In this document: positions 52,986 through 64,000 of the stretch, one piece after another | Numbering within the stretch: the first letter of the stretch is position 1 | How the letters are laid out: the number at the start of each line of letters is the position of its first letter | The notes under the pieces: model-generated | Told to the model about the DNA's origin: nothing | Databases searched by the model: none | The model's input: only the letters and a program-made list of their open reading frames with translations | NCBI GenBank assembly: GCA_947311845.1 | Contig: CAMZMU010000096.1 | Span: 17,523,833 to 17,587,832 of the forward strand | Direction of reading: 5' to 3' | Length of the DNA stretch: 64,000 nucleotides | DNA from: Poa pratensis | Lineage: Eukaryota; Streptophyta; Magnoliopsida; Poales; Poaceae | Position numbers and translations under genes: made by a program

Positions 52986-53274
52986 TGTCAGTGTGCTGGA
53001 GAACACACCGACATCGTCAACGTCGTCATTGTCGAACAGTGGCTGAAGGCGCATGTTGTTAGTGTTTAAAGTCTGGGCCTGTTAGGCTGGTGAGTGAGTG
53101 GGCCATGTGGGCTGGTGTTGGGTTTGGCCCATCACAGAAAGGTTATCGAATAGAATGTTGAATTCCAATTCCCCAACCCAGTTCGTTTTCCCAGTCTCCT
53201 ACTTCTCCCCGTCTCTACTCTCTGCTGCTTGTATCCATGGATTTGTAGTTCCTGGAGTAATCTGGGACATTACA
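52986..53274 (+). repeat. 3' LTR of outer Ty3 element
   Basis: 289 bp, followed by TSD gtggg at 53275-53279. Relative to the 5' LTR it has five substitutions and a 2-bp (ct) insertion. Confidence 0.95.
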
Positions 53275-53419
53275 GTGGGCCAGACCTGTCGGCGAGGCAA
53301 GGAGATTTCCCTCCATATTTTGGCCTTTCCCTCCATAATTTTGCTCTTTCCCTCCAATTCGCCGCGCATATGACCTCCCCCATCGGCCGATCCCGCCATT
53401 TCCCTCAGATCTGGCCGCC

Positions 53420-55266
53420 ATGGCTCCCAGCAAATTCACCGGCCCCCACAACGTCGCCGCCGCACCCTCCGCCGTGGCGAAGGTGAAGAAGCCGAGGAAG
53501 CCAAGGGCGCCGATGAAGAGGCTGGTGGGCTGGAGCAACGCCAAGTGGATTGCGGACCAGGCGCATCGGAAGTCCGAGAACGCGCACCGCCGGGAGAGGG
53601 AGAGGGTGCTGTGGGCCAAGCGCCTGGTCGAGGCTGGCGGCGAAGAAGAGGAGGAAGAGGAAGAAGAGGAAGAAGAGGAAGAGGAGATGGAGATGGTGGT
53701 GGAGGAGCCACCTCCGCCTGCGTCTACGGCTCCGGCTCCGACGGCCAAGCTGAGGGTCGGCTTCCCTCCTCATCCCCATTTCGCCGGATGGAACAGCCAA
53801 GCTAGCATCGCCTCGCTGACCGGCTACTCTCCATCCCCGTCGCCGCGTTGGAGCGTGTCCCCGCACCGCTACTCCCCTGGGTACGCCGACGCTGACCCCC
53901 CATGGTGGCTTCAACCCCAACGTCGCCTTTCCCCACTTCGCTCCTCCGCCGATGATGTACGCTGGCTCGCCGGGCTACTCAACCTCGCCGTCCCTTCGCC
54001 GCGCCCTCCCTTTCGCCCCTCAGCAGGACGCCCGCAGCCTGTTAGGCGGAATGCACGACGAGTTCTTCATGGAAGAGATCATCACCACCGGCTCGATGGC
54101 GACGGCGGCATGCCCAGGCTTTCTCTCACAAGGTGGGGAATTTTTCTCACAAAGCGGCGGGGAGGCCGGCGGTTCTGGTGGCGGCTCTGGTGGCAGCACG
54201 GTGACTGAGGAAGACGAGGTCGAGCCGGCGGACGTCGACGAAGGAGGGGCACCGGCCAAGGGTGACGAAGCCGGCAGCCGTCGACCCAAGAAGGTACCGA
54301 AGCCTCCCGCCGAGCCTATGATGAGCGCCGGATGATTGATCCCGATTACTCCATGTGCATCACTTGGCGCGGCGAGAAGGCCATGGCCAACCATTGGGCG
54401 AACATTCAACATGCTTGCAACAAATGGCATGGCATTCAAGAGGAGGTCGCGAATCGGCCGAAGAGCAGCTCCAACTACGAGATGGAGGTGAGCCTTTCCG
54501 CCGTGATTTCCTTTTTTACTTCGCCGGTTCGCTTATTCCGGCCGTATGGTCATGTAGATGGTCCGGATGTTCGAGGCATACCGCGACGACGAGAAGGCCG
54601 ACTTCAAGTTCCTCCATGTCTTCATCAGGATTGAGGGGTGCGAAAAGTGGGCGCAAGTTCGTCATTCTCTCGGCAAGGGCAAGGAGTACGTCCCGGACAC
54701 GCTGGCGGCCGGTGCAGCAGAGGGGCGCACTGAAGGCCGCAAGAAAGCCAAGGCGGCGAGAGACGCGGCGCCAGCGGCGGCGAAGCTGCAAGCGTCAATC
54801 GAGACTTGTATCGCCGATGCTCAAACCCACGCCGCCGTGAGAGAGGATAAGGCGGACGCGAGGTGGAAGGCGCTCATGGACAAGGCGGACGACGAACGTC
54901 AAGCTCGACCTCCTCAAGACCAACACCGCGGTGAAGAAGAGGAACAACGACCTCGCTTTCCTCATGGGAGGCGATCCGGCAGCCATGGACCCCGAGGTCA
55001 GGACGTGGTTCATGGAGCAGCGGCGCGTGATTCTCAGCCAGATCGCCCCGGCGTCCCCGACCCCGACGGCGACTCCGAGCTCCACCACTCCAGCCGACAC
55101 AAGCTCCGCCAGTCCAGCCGACACGAGCTCGGCCACAGTCACGCCGCCTCCGAGCACCGAGCCTACCGCCGAGCAGCCTACGACCACTCCGAGCTCTACA
55201 CCCGCCCCGACGACCACGCCCATCGAGCTGGACGATGATGCTGAGGTGTCGCCGGCGACCATCTGA
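53420..55266 (+). pseudogene. Myb/trihelix-like protein gene of PIF-like element, frameshifted
   Basis: Related grass genes encode a DNA-binding Myb/SANT-like trihelix protein with a NAM-associated C-terminus; Harbinger elements carry such a partner protein. Here the start is MAPSKFTGPHNVAAAPSAVA, followed by a basic block (KVKKPRKPRAPMKRL) and a Glu run of ~15 residues encoded by a GAA/GAG repeat (53642-53690). Three segments then lie in different frames: a Gly/Pro/Ser-rich part (MMYAGSPGYSTSPSLRRALP at ~53952), the trihelix part (WRGEKAMANHWANIQHACNK at ~54368), and after a 70-bp GT-AG intron (54488-54557) the segment MVRMFEAYRDDEKADFKFLH. A further shift near 54890 leads to RNNDLAFLMGGDPAAMDPEV and a Thr/Pro-rich tail ending at 55266. 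Part of the conserved DNA-binding start appears deleted near 54330. Pseudogene. Confidence 0.65.
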
Positions 55267-55297
55267 TCTGCGTATCATCATGCGGAATGTGGCCGTT

Positions 55298-58200
55298 TGT
55301 AACATCCCAAGTTTTCAAAATTTTGAAAATTCAGAAAAAAATTAAAAACTTTTTGAAAACTATATGTATTTTGATTTGAAAAGAAAAGTCATGCATGCAT
55401 TCATCATCTTCTTGCATTGTTTGCATTTGAAAATTTTAAAGGTGGGAATATTAGTTCCACTTGAAAACCTATTTGAGAAAATGTTAGAAATAAAATAGCA
55501 ATTATGTTGTCTATATTATTTTTACCTTATTGGTTTTATTTGTTGTGATTTGATTGTATTTATTGGAAATAAGTATTTACAAATGTTTACAATTGTGGTA
55601 CTTAATCTTATTTAAGCCACATGTGTTTTGTTTTAAAACCTATTTTAAATTTGACATTAAGTGTCAAATTGAGTTTTAAACTTAATTTAAAAATAAATTT
55701 CTAAATTATGTGGAAAAGTGTTTTTGAATGTTTTAAATAACAGATCTTGATTTTACAAAAATTTAGAAACAAATTTAAGTTAAATTGAAGTTTTAAAACA
55801 AAAGTTATAAAAGTTTTCAGAAAAGAAAAAGAAAAGGAACAAAAAAAAGAGAGAGAAGAAGCCAACTGGGCCGAAGCCCAGCAGCTAACCGCGCGCGCAA
55901 AGCCCAGCAGCAGCCCACCCGGGCCTTCTCTCTCCCTCTCGCCGACAGGTGGACCCCACCTGTCATCTCCTCCAAACGTCTCGCGCAAGAACTCTACCGA
56001 ACCCTAGCAAAACTCGGATCAAAATCCGTTGTGATTTCTACGAGATTCGCCCCCGTCTCTCGCCCATATAAACCCCCGCAACTCCTCTCGCAAAACCCCC
56101 CAAAGACCCTAGCCAAAACGCCCCCAGGCTGCTCGTATTCGAGCTCGCCGTCCACCTCTGCCGCCGGCAAAATCCCCGAACACCGGTGAACCTCGGCACC
56201 CCCGAGCCCTCCTACCCCTTCCTCTCTCTTTCTTTTGTTTCTGCGCACCGTTTTGACAAGGTTCTGTATTTTTCCCGTCATCAGAGCGAGCTGTGCTTCC
56301 TCGACCGACACCACCGCCCGCTGGAGCTTCTCCGACGAGCAAACCTAGGAGGAGCAGAACACGCCCGCGGCTCCCGACCCCTCCAGCGAGCTCACCTCGA
56401 CGTCCTTCATCGATAGGTACGAAAACCCCTCTCCCTAGCCCCCTAGATCTTCAATCTCTCGCCGCCGGCCATTTCGCCACCGCGGGAGCTCGGCCACCGG
56501 AGCAACTCCGGCAGGCCGCGCCACTTCCTTTGATCCATTAGATCTCGTCCGTTAGATCGCGATCGTACGGTCTGGATTAGATCACTTATTCGAAGAGGTA
56601 TCGGCGAATCACAACAGGCCACGTCGATGCCGGGTCAGCATCTCCGTCAGCAGCCCAGTCAGCGCCCCGTCAGCGGTCAAAGCCACGTCAGCGCCAGCGG
56701 GGAGAAGAATTTTTTTGTTTTCTTTTTAATTGGTTGATTTGCAGATAGGTCCCTGTAGATTAGATCTATCACTAATTTTTATTGGCTTGGCCAAATTTTG
56801 CAAACTTTATATTTTTGGAAAGCTTATGACACGTAGAAATTTTTGGCATAGTTAATTTTATGTTTTGAGAAATTAAAATTGGTTCAAATTTTAAATTTGT
56901 TGTTTAAGTAATTTTGACTTAACTTGAGTTTTAAAAATTATTTTTGGGCAAATCCAATTGCTTTAACTTGGTTTAGTTAATACTTGGCCGTAGGATTCAT
57001 CAATATATTTTTGTAGATTATTTTTCTGCGATTTTCTATTTATTTGTATTTATCCTCTTTTTAGGAGGATTTTTAATAGTACTTAATGTTTAAAAATTAT
57101 TTTTCTTCACTTATTCGAGCTATATATTAACTTAGTGATTTTTTTTGAAAAGTTAAGATGCTTAGAAGTACTTAGAAATATTTGGCCTCTCAACAATACC
57201 TTTTTCCTTAGAAAATATTTTGATAACTCTTTTGCCAATATGTTTCCTTAGAAAAATTTGGCATCTTAAAAATTGGTTAAGTATTTCCTTAGCAAAATTT
57301 AGCACCTTATAAATTGTGTACTTTCCTTAGAAATTATTTTGTCACCCTTGGGATTTTCAACATGAAGCTAGAAGGACAATGAAGGACTTAGCCAAGACAA
57401 CAGACTCCAGAAGCATCTCCAAGAAGTAAAAGCACTTAGAAGAAAATCAAGAGGAACTTCAAGAAGACCAACCACCTATTTTTCTCTAAGTCTTTATTTC
57501 TTTCTTTTTCTTTCCTCTTCATTTGACTTAGTGGTGTAGCAAGTTAAAATTAAGACCAACCCTGGTGGTACCAAATGATGAAGTCTCAAAATCATCAAGT
57601 CCTACAAGAAGCAATGGAGTCACCACACCAGGAGGGAATGACAAGGAAGATTGAGGATGATCCTTGAAGACCGACTACATTCTTCTCTCTTCTATCCTTT
57701 TACTTCTTCCTAATTTTGTCTTTCACTTTGGACATAGACCAAGTCCTTTGTGTTTATGACTAAGTCCCTAGAGTGCTAGTTGAAGATTCTTTGAAGACCA
57801 AACATGTGAAGACTCGGAGCAACCATATCACCAATTTAAGTTGATATTATAAGTTTATTTTTCCCAACCTTGACCTTGACCTAGTCAACTTGATTAAGTT
57901 ATTTTGTCCATGTTACTCAAGTTGTTTTGCACATCATGCATGTCATATTTCCTTAGAGTATTTCTTTGCATATCATGCATGGCATATTTTTCCTTAAAAA
58001 GTTTTTGGTATGATGGCATGTTTATTGTGGCTTGTTTGATGTGTTAGAAATTTCGAAGAGAGACGAAGGCTTTTGCAACTGCTACTCCTGCTCTCCCTGT
58101 TGCCAAGGCAAGTGGCACACCCTCATGAATTTCCTATGTATTTTACCTATGCATGACTTAGTGTATTTTCTATAAGCATGTGTTGGATAGTATTGCTATG

Positions 58201-59311
58201 CTGAATACCACACTATATCCTTTTACTAGTTGTCTAGCATCCTATGATAACTTAGTAGAAATATTGAAGCTATGCAAATGATGTTTTTATTGAAGAGGCA
58301 AATTTCTACTAAAGTTAAAATGAAACACCTGGGTGGATTTGGGATTGATTGGATGTATGAGTTGAGTGTCTACTCAGGACCATGTTCATGGGGGTTTTCA
58401 CCTAAGATAGTTTACTATACTTGGAACCATGGTATGTGGGGGTTCTTACCTGAGAGTTCACTTGAGGACGGCCACCCAAGAACAAAGGGACCAACGTTTT
58501 CTCCAAGTGAAGATGCTTCCAGTGCAGCCACGTGGTATAATGGCTCTGCCTTGACTTTTCCCCAAAGGTCTCGTCTCAGGCTTCTCCTTTCCTTTTCACT
58601 ATATGAGGGTCAAGGACAGAAGGGTTGTTTGAGTCTCGTGGTGAAAGTGCACACCCTCTCGAGAGTTAAAACTAAGTACTTAGCCATGTCCCCGGTTACG
58701 GACAATTTGAGCAGCTGATCAAGGACGTCAACGAAGGCTCCCAACACTCCAATTTCTTAAGTTAAAATTTTGAAGGTTGAACAAAGGTAGACAAGAGGGT
58801 GGTTTTCATGCCATACCTGTTTTGACAAAAGAAAAGTGTTTTATAAAGAGATAGGAAAAATTGGCTTTATACAAATTAGCCTTGAATCCACCAGCCAAAT
58901 GCATATAGGTTATTAGAGTTATTCCACTAAGTGTCCACATAGTGTCACTTGCCAGTTCCATTTTTAATGGTTCTGGCCCACTCTGTTGCAACATTTTATT
59001 TGTTGCAGATTGTTCTGATGACGAGTGAGTTCACGTTAAAGGTTTCGAGTCTGCAACCAACATGTTTCGCCTGTGGCACATGAAGATGATGGAGACTCAC
59101 TGAAGAATAATGTTTTCCGCTCCTTTACTCTTTCAAAGCTAGCTTCGAGCTATGCACCTTGTAATGAATATTTCCAAATTCTGGATCATTCGTGTAATAA
59201 ATTGATACAATGTTGTGATATTCGTCTTAAACTGTGTGTGCAAATGAAACGATCCAGGGGTTTGCACTATACACAGGTACCTTGCCAATTTCTAAGTGCA
59301 GGTACATTACA
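55298..59311 (+). mobile_element. Solo LTR, 4.0 kb, Ty3/gypsy type, TSD ccgtt
   Basis: Starts TGTAACATCCCAAG and ends GTACATTACA, the TGTAA/TTACA inverted ends of a plant LTR. The exact 5-bp duplication ccgtt lies on both sides (55293-55297 and 59312-59316). No internal region, PBS or second LTR is present, so this is the product of LTR-LTR recombination. LTRs this long are found in Tekay-type chromoviruses (inference). A GC-rich promoter-like zone with cccatataaacccc lies near 56065. ORFs within (for example 58272-58718) show no domain. Confidence 0.85.
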
Positions 59312-59316
59312 CCGTT

Positions 59317-59586
59317 TCACTAGATCGCCAAACTGTGGCTTGATCCTATCGGCGAACTATGGCTTTTTTGTATGATCGCCCAACTGTGGCTGTTTTGATC
59401 GCCGAACTCGGGCTGTTTTGGGACGGCGGGGATATGAACTTTCAAATTATGTTGATGTGTGTTTTCGCTGGGGGCCAAAACGACTGGTAACTTCGCCCCC
59501 CCCCCCCACCCCCCGGCCCAAGTTTGCTCCGGCGCAAACGCAAAAAGGCGACGAACGAAACCGGGGGGGGCGAAGTGGAGACGCCC
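59317..59586. repeat. Tandem 'gatcgcc(g/c)aactgtggct' repeats and C/G homopolymers
   Basis: Four degenerate copies of (g)atcg(c)cgaactgtggctgttt lie at 59326-59420. A 12-bp C run (59496-59507) and a gggggggg run (~59561-59569) follow. This is the 3' part of the PIF-like element after the solo LTR. The homopolymers are likely places for sequencing errors. Confidence 0.6.
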
Positions 59587-59589
59587 TAA

Positions 59590-62500
59590 ATCCTTCGTTC
59601 CAGTCGCATCAGCTCGCAAGGTCAAAGACGACTCAGACTCCTGGCGATCCCGTCGAACCCTCTTCTGTCTTCTCTGCCACTCATACGGGCGAGGATGCCT
59701 TCTTCTTACGTCGTTAGTTGCTAGATTGAAATTGCACAAACCACAAACTATTGAGTTGATTTTACACAAAACACGATATTTCTTGTGCATAACACCACAT
59801 ATTGGTGTAACCAGTTGCAGACATGTCTAATTCAGCGTGATGCTCAGCCCTGCACAACATAGGGATTGGCACGCTTTTGGAAAGAACATATAGAACGTTG
59901 ATGTGATTTCGACAGATGGATGCCGCCTACGTGGTAAACAAAAACTGGCCTGTAAGGCTTAACACCAAACAATTTTGAGAGAATAGCCAAACTATCGGTA
60001 GTCAAAACCAAACATGTCAAAATACCGCTGGTCAAAACCTACTTGCCAAAATAACACCCAATTAAGTTTTTTCTAGCCAAAATACCACTAGTGACTAATT
60101 GAGACTAACATCACCCAAAAAATACATATGTTCTTACCTCTTCACATGCAAATGGGTATGAAAGCAACAAGATTTCAGCAGCAAATAGGTGTGAAAGTAA
60201 CAACACTTCATCAACAAATGGGTATGAAGACATCATCCTTTCAGCAACAATTCAATTTGAGATCAATTTGCATCATCCCACAACAACATAGCACCATTTC
60301 AGCAACATGTTAACAACATTCCAGCAACACACAATTCAACGTGAAAAGTATAGCACCATCTAAGCTCATTTGGATATCATTTCAGCACAACTACGCAACA
60401 TTTTGACTTCGTTTCAAGTCATTTTGACAACATTTCAGCACCAACAACGATACATAATGGTTCAAAATAAGATGGCATCAACACATAATGGTTCGTACCA
60501 CTACCATTCAAACAAACAAGCATGGTTCTCATGGACAATCTCATCGGTATATTTAGCCATGAACCTATGAGGTTCACTACACTTTGATGCGAAGGACCAA
60601 TTTTCTCTAACTACTAGCTGTCACAATGCGCCTTAAAATGATTCAGTGTTCGGAAATGTGGCTCCAACTTTGATTCGAGGATTTTCTTTTCATCATGGAT
60701 ATAAGTGTGAGCCACATTGTTAGCGAGTAAACCCTCGTCATCTCCTAGCACGTGTTGTGGATCATAAGAATTGTCAACATCTAGTGTTCCCAAAGGAACT
60801 CTTGTAGCAACTACCTCTGGCCTGGCATTATTTTATGGCTAGGCATTCTCCTTTGACACTTCATTCTCCTCCTATAAATATGTGCTCTTCCCATTACATC
60901 CCACGGGATCATCATCCTCACACTCCATTGCATATGTCTGCTTCATCGATCCAAGAAAAGAATGGTGCATGAACCAACGAACCATCCTCCTTCTCGGCAA
61001 TGACAAGAGCATGTTCATTATGTTATTCTTTGCTCTAAATGGTCACACCAAACCGCACTACTTTTGTGCTAGAACATTTATCAAACAATTCAACTATCTA
61101 TGTATCACAAATCAATAGATTTTGTTATCTCTGAATCCATGCCGAAGGGTCATTCTTTGATTAGTTTATCACCTGAACTTCTCCTCCACAATCGCCTTTA
61201 TCTACGCCAGGACAAATTCCGACCAGCCATAAAATCAGGGTCAGTCCATAGGCTAGACAAACAGGGTGACCGCCCTGGGCTTCTAAGGAGGAGGGCCTGA
61301 AATAATAAAATATGTTTCTTCATGTACTATTATTTTTCCTATAATAGATTATATATTGAATATTTATAAATAATAGAAAGCCCAGATAAGTTTACATGAA
61401 CAATTGCACACGGCGTAACAATACAATTAATGAACCACATATGAACAAACCAATTAGATCGGCGGTGACAAGTTTTATTAAAAGTTTTACTAGATAAATT
61501 TTAATTTTTAATTTCATAGATAAGTTTTTATCAGTAGCATCTATGTACACCATATTATACAAAGGAGCATAACAGTGAGTATATATAATAATTGAATTAT
61601 AGTGTGCCAACCTAGTAGAACCCATAATATTTATGTTCATCAGATATTATTATATGAAAGACTACCTCAATAACAAATATAGATCAACAACATATTATCA
61701 ACTTATTACAGAAATTATTGTAACTTGTATGAAACCTTTGACAAGTAAATTTTTCATCTTGCCAACTGTTTAATTTATACACTAGTAGTTTCTATACATT
61801 TTTTACATAAGCATACACTCCACACCTCAATTAAAGATATTTGTTAGGTTGTATGCTTTGAAATCTATACCAATATATTTAATAATATTAAAAATAAATA
61901 ATAACATTCACACAATAATAGACATATACGATATATAATACAATAACTGTAAAAAGTAAAAGAGGGGCATGCATTTTCTTTTTTTTCACATTAAGATGGT
62001 TTGTATCTTGTTGAGGGTAATATCTCACAAAGGATAAACCTGTTTTGATAAACTTAGATATATTTTCATTGATATACATTGCAACTATATAACGAAATTT
62101 TTTGAGATAAATTACTCTATGGTTAATGATGCCAAGGAAGTAGTATATATTATATATTTGTTCAAACCACAGTAAGAATTACAAAAATTAAGAAAGTCTA
62201 AAAGATTAGTATAATTATATTTGCTTTATATATTTGCAACTATATAACGAGTCCTATTCTTCTCCTCTCGATCCTACCTTGAGTTATGCTTGACAGGGAT
62301 GGTCAGTGAACTTCTATTGGTTTCAAAGGAGGATAGAAATTCATTGGGGAAGGCTTGAAGGGTTATTCGATATCAAGGTTGACCCTCGACGCGTCACAAC
62401 CACTATTTTTACTCCTTGTATGCAATTATGAACGAAACTTTATCGATTCCGATGCAACTTATCCTTTTGGAGTTGACGTAACAAACTACGCGAGCCTCCT

Positions 62501-64000
62501 GATGAAGCCAACAGAAATCCTATCCGAATACTAAAAATAAAAGGCAACTAGATCCAAAATTTAGTTGGGACGGACCTGCATAAAATCCCATGTTCTGCCC
62601 CACGTCTATACTCTTCTGCCGTTCAGATTAGTCAAGTAAGATTGAACACCTATTTCTACTTTGAAATCGTCCATCAAATTGACTGTGAAACACATGAACA
62701 CAACAAATTCTAAAAATATTGCACTTGCAATGATAGATACTAGGGACAAAGGACAAAATGAATCATATTTATCCTATTGTGGAGGCAATGGCAGCAAGGC
62801 GGTGGAGGCTAAAGAGTCGATCTAGGTCACAGGGGAGGCGGGTCAATCGGTCTGACGTCGCCGAGCAGAGTGGCTCACGAGAGGCATGCGGGAGCCGTGC
62901 ATTGTTGGTGGCACACGACCAGACAAGCCCCTGCGAGCATAACACCCTCTAGAACTTAATTGAACATAACATTTCCAAGTCCCTGCTCGGAGGTACCGGC
63001 TGAATTGACTCGGAATCGTGAGCCTACATAGTAAACTTTCCTTGATAGAGTTTATGAGGGGTTGGTTCCTCTGAAAATACCTAACTTGACAGCAGATACA
63101 TGTAAAAACATGCTTATGCCAGTCTCTCAAACTCACATGATTGGAGGTGCCGACTCTTGAAGAATAGTTTTTGGTACTTCGGTACCATACATCTGAAAGA
63201 TCGAGAGTACATTATTTGTTATTATCTAGGTCTCGAGCCAACATGTAATGCTTATACACGTAACTCTACCCAAGTTCTGACCCCTCGAGATGATATGGAG
63301 AAACCTTGCTCCTTCCTTCAAATTTTATTGATGATCACGAGTACACGATTAAAATGAAGGACCTCGTCAAGTTATATAGGTAACCCAGTGAGATGGACAG
63401 TTTGGGGTATAGGATATATGGTGGATTGTGATGATAATTAGGTGCATGTTGGTGGTTCCGGTGTTTGGATCTTCGACCCTTCTTCATTCTTTGTCTACCC
63501 CTTTATATATGTATGTCTTGGGAGTCCTCTCGCATATGGGGAGGGCTTCATGTCTTGTACGTCAAGTGTTTGTGAAGTCTTCCATATCATGTTATCTGAC
63601 ATATGGTATCTTGAGTGTTTTTTGTGCTGCACGACATGTTGGATCGGTGGAGTCCAAAAGTGGGCCCTGGAAGCCGGTGACCTTGTATGTTGTGGGCTGG
63701 ATGGAGTGCATGTCTGTATTGTATGGATACAGGATAACCCCATATATCATAGACACCAAGTATGTGTATTAGATTGAGTTTGGATATATTTGAGTGGATT
63801 TGAAGGAAACATTTGTGGAAATTTGTGAGGATAATTTTTTTTTTGCTTCGCCAAATGCCCCTCCTCATAGTAGGACATACTATGACATAAGAAAATAGAA
63901 ATTATACTTCATAGGACCGTAGACATTTTTGTAACTTTTTATGGGTCGCCTTGTATTGATCCGCTCTTATCTCATGAATAATCCACTTAAGCATGACATG
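59590..64000. other. Intergenic, no gene recognised
   Basis: Mostly AT-rich, strongly so at 61300-62260. Includes a low-complexity tract at 60140-60320 with three ~36-bp degenerate units of the form gcaacaaatgggtatgaaagcaacaa. No ORF has a recognisable domain, and no TIR, LTR pair or RNA gene was found. Confidence 0.6.
60140..60320 (+). repeat. CAA-rich degenerate minisatellite
   Basis: aaatgggtatgaaagcaaca / aaataggtgtgaaagtaaca / aaatgggtatgaagacatca at about 36-bp intervals, followed by cagcaaca-rich sequence. Confidence 0.65.

Larger units (their letters stand above)
33319..53274 (+). mobile_element. Outer Ty3/gypsy retrotransposon (chromovirus-like), TSD gtggg
   Basis: LTRs are at 33319-33605 and 52986-53274 (TGTCAG...ATTACA), with 5-bp TSD gtggg at 33314-33318 and 53275-53279. 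A tRNA-Met-type primer site follows the 5' LTR (ttgatatcagagc). The polypurine tract aaggaggggagac precedes the 3' LTR. Order gag, protease, RT, RNase H, integrase, and a C-terminal chromodomain-like segment places it in the Ty3 chromovirus group. The gene is decayed by at least eight stops and several frameshifts. LTRs differ by five substitutions and one 2-bp indel in ~288 bp. A Tat-lineage element is inserted near the 3' end of pol at 38080. Confidence 0.95.
33219..59586 (+). mobile_element. PIF/Harbinger-like element with a Myb-like gene, split by two large insertions
   Basis: The ends resemble an inverted repeat. Left: TTA-gagtcacacccc, then cgttttgcgtcggcgc (from 33216). Right, on the minus strand: TTA-gggcgtctccac, then cctttttgcgtttgcgcc (from 59589). 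Between them, once the Ty3 element 33319-53274 and the solo LTR 55298-59311 are removed, about 2.4 kb remain, holding a Myb/trihelix-like gene of the type grass Harbinger elements carry. TTA on the left and TAA on the right do not give a clean direct TSD, so the exact borders are unsure. The element sits ~110 bp upstream of the inferred first exon of the LAZ1-like gene. Confidence 0.55.

Noticed and set aside
53215..53748. Minus ORF with a poly-Ser run
   Set aside because: It is the complement of the Glu repeat in the Myb-like gene.
58272..58718. 148-codon ORF inside the 4-kb solo LTR
   Set aside because: No domain, and LTRs are not expected to encode protein. Length is within chance.
1..64000. 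tRNA, rRNA or snRNA genes
   Set aside because: No A/B box plus cloverleaf pattern or rRNA-like conserved stretch was noticed by eye. A tRNAscan or Rfam run would be decisive.

Overview
The window looks like nuclear DNA of a grass, most likely a Pooideae/Triticeae species. Reasons: GC-rich genes next to AT-rich intergenic DNA, a Stowaway MITE with the CTCCCTCCGTCC-type end, PIF/hAT/Mutator MITEs, a plant L1 LINE, and deeply nested Ty3 retrotransposons that include an LTR resembling the Triticeae Sabrina (Athila) family. All calls come from reading the sequence; no database was searched.

Layout. 1-990: GC-rich DNA with a 22-bp minisatellite, perhaps one end of a MULE. 1031-7034: an L1 LINE on the minus strand with both ORFs open and a 15-bp target-site duplication (TSD). 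7050-10440: no gene, one MITE. 10553-11725: an intact single-exon ATL-type RING-H2 ubiquitin ligase. 12191-19480: small mobile elements. These include a Pack-MULE (14099-16070) with 284-bp terminal inverted repeats carrying fragments of two unrelated genes, a hAT MITE, LINE-like retroposons and a Stowaway. 19894-20875: an ANTH/clathrin-assembly gene broken by two frameshifts. 21476-26236: a transposase-less MULE-like element holding a ~120-bp satellite array. 26878-28176: a PIF-like segment with a broken hypothetical ORF and a Tourist-like MITE. 29274-32030 (minus): a complete 8-coding-exon LAZ1/TMEM184-type membrane protein gene. Part of its fourth coding exon is duplicated in inverted orientation in the 5' leader intron.

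33219-59586 is one old PIF/Harbinger-like element with a decayed Myb/trihelix-like gene, blown up from about 2.4 kb to 26 kb by later insertions. A Ty3 chromovirus-like element (33319-53274) sits in it. That element contains a Ty3 Tat-lineage element (38080-52722), which itself contains a 1.55-kb solo LTR. A separate 4.0-kb solo LTR (55298-59311) sits in the 3' end. LTR pairs differ by eye by about 1.7% (outer) and 1.4% (inner), which fits the nesting order. The Tat element carries two spliced antisense genes and a reiterated polypurine-tract motif. 59590-64000 is gene-free.

The host genes with apparently intact coding potential are the ATL ligase and the LAZ1-like gene; the ANTH gene is host-type but frameshifted. 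They do not form a pathway. The main interest is the mobile-DNA activity: transduplication, nested insertion, an inverted exon duplication, and four tiny poly(A) insertions with TSDs that look like extreme 5'-truncated retroposition.
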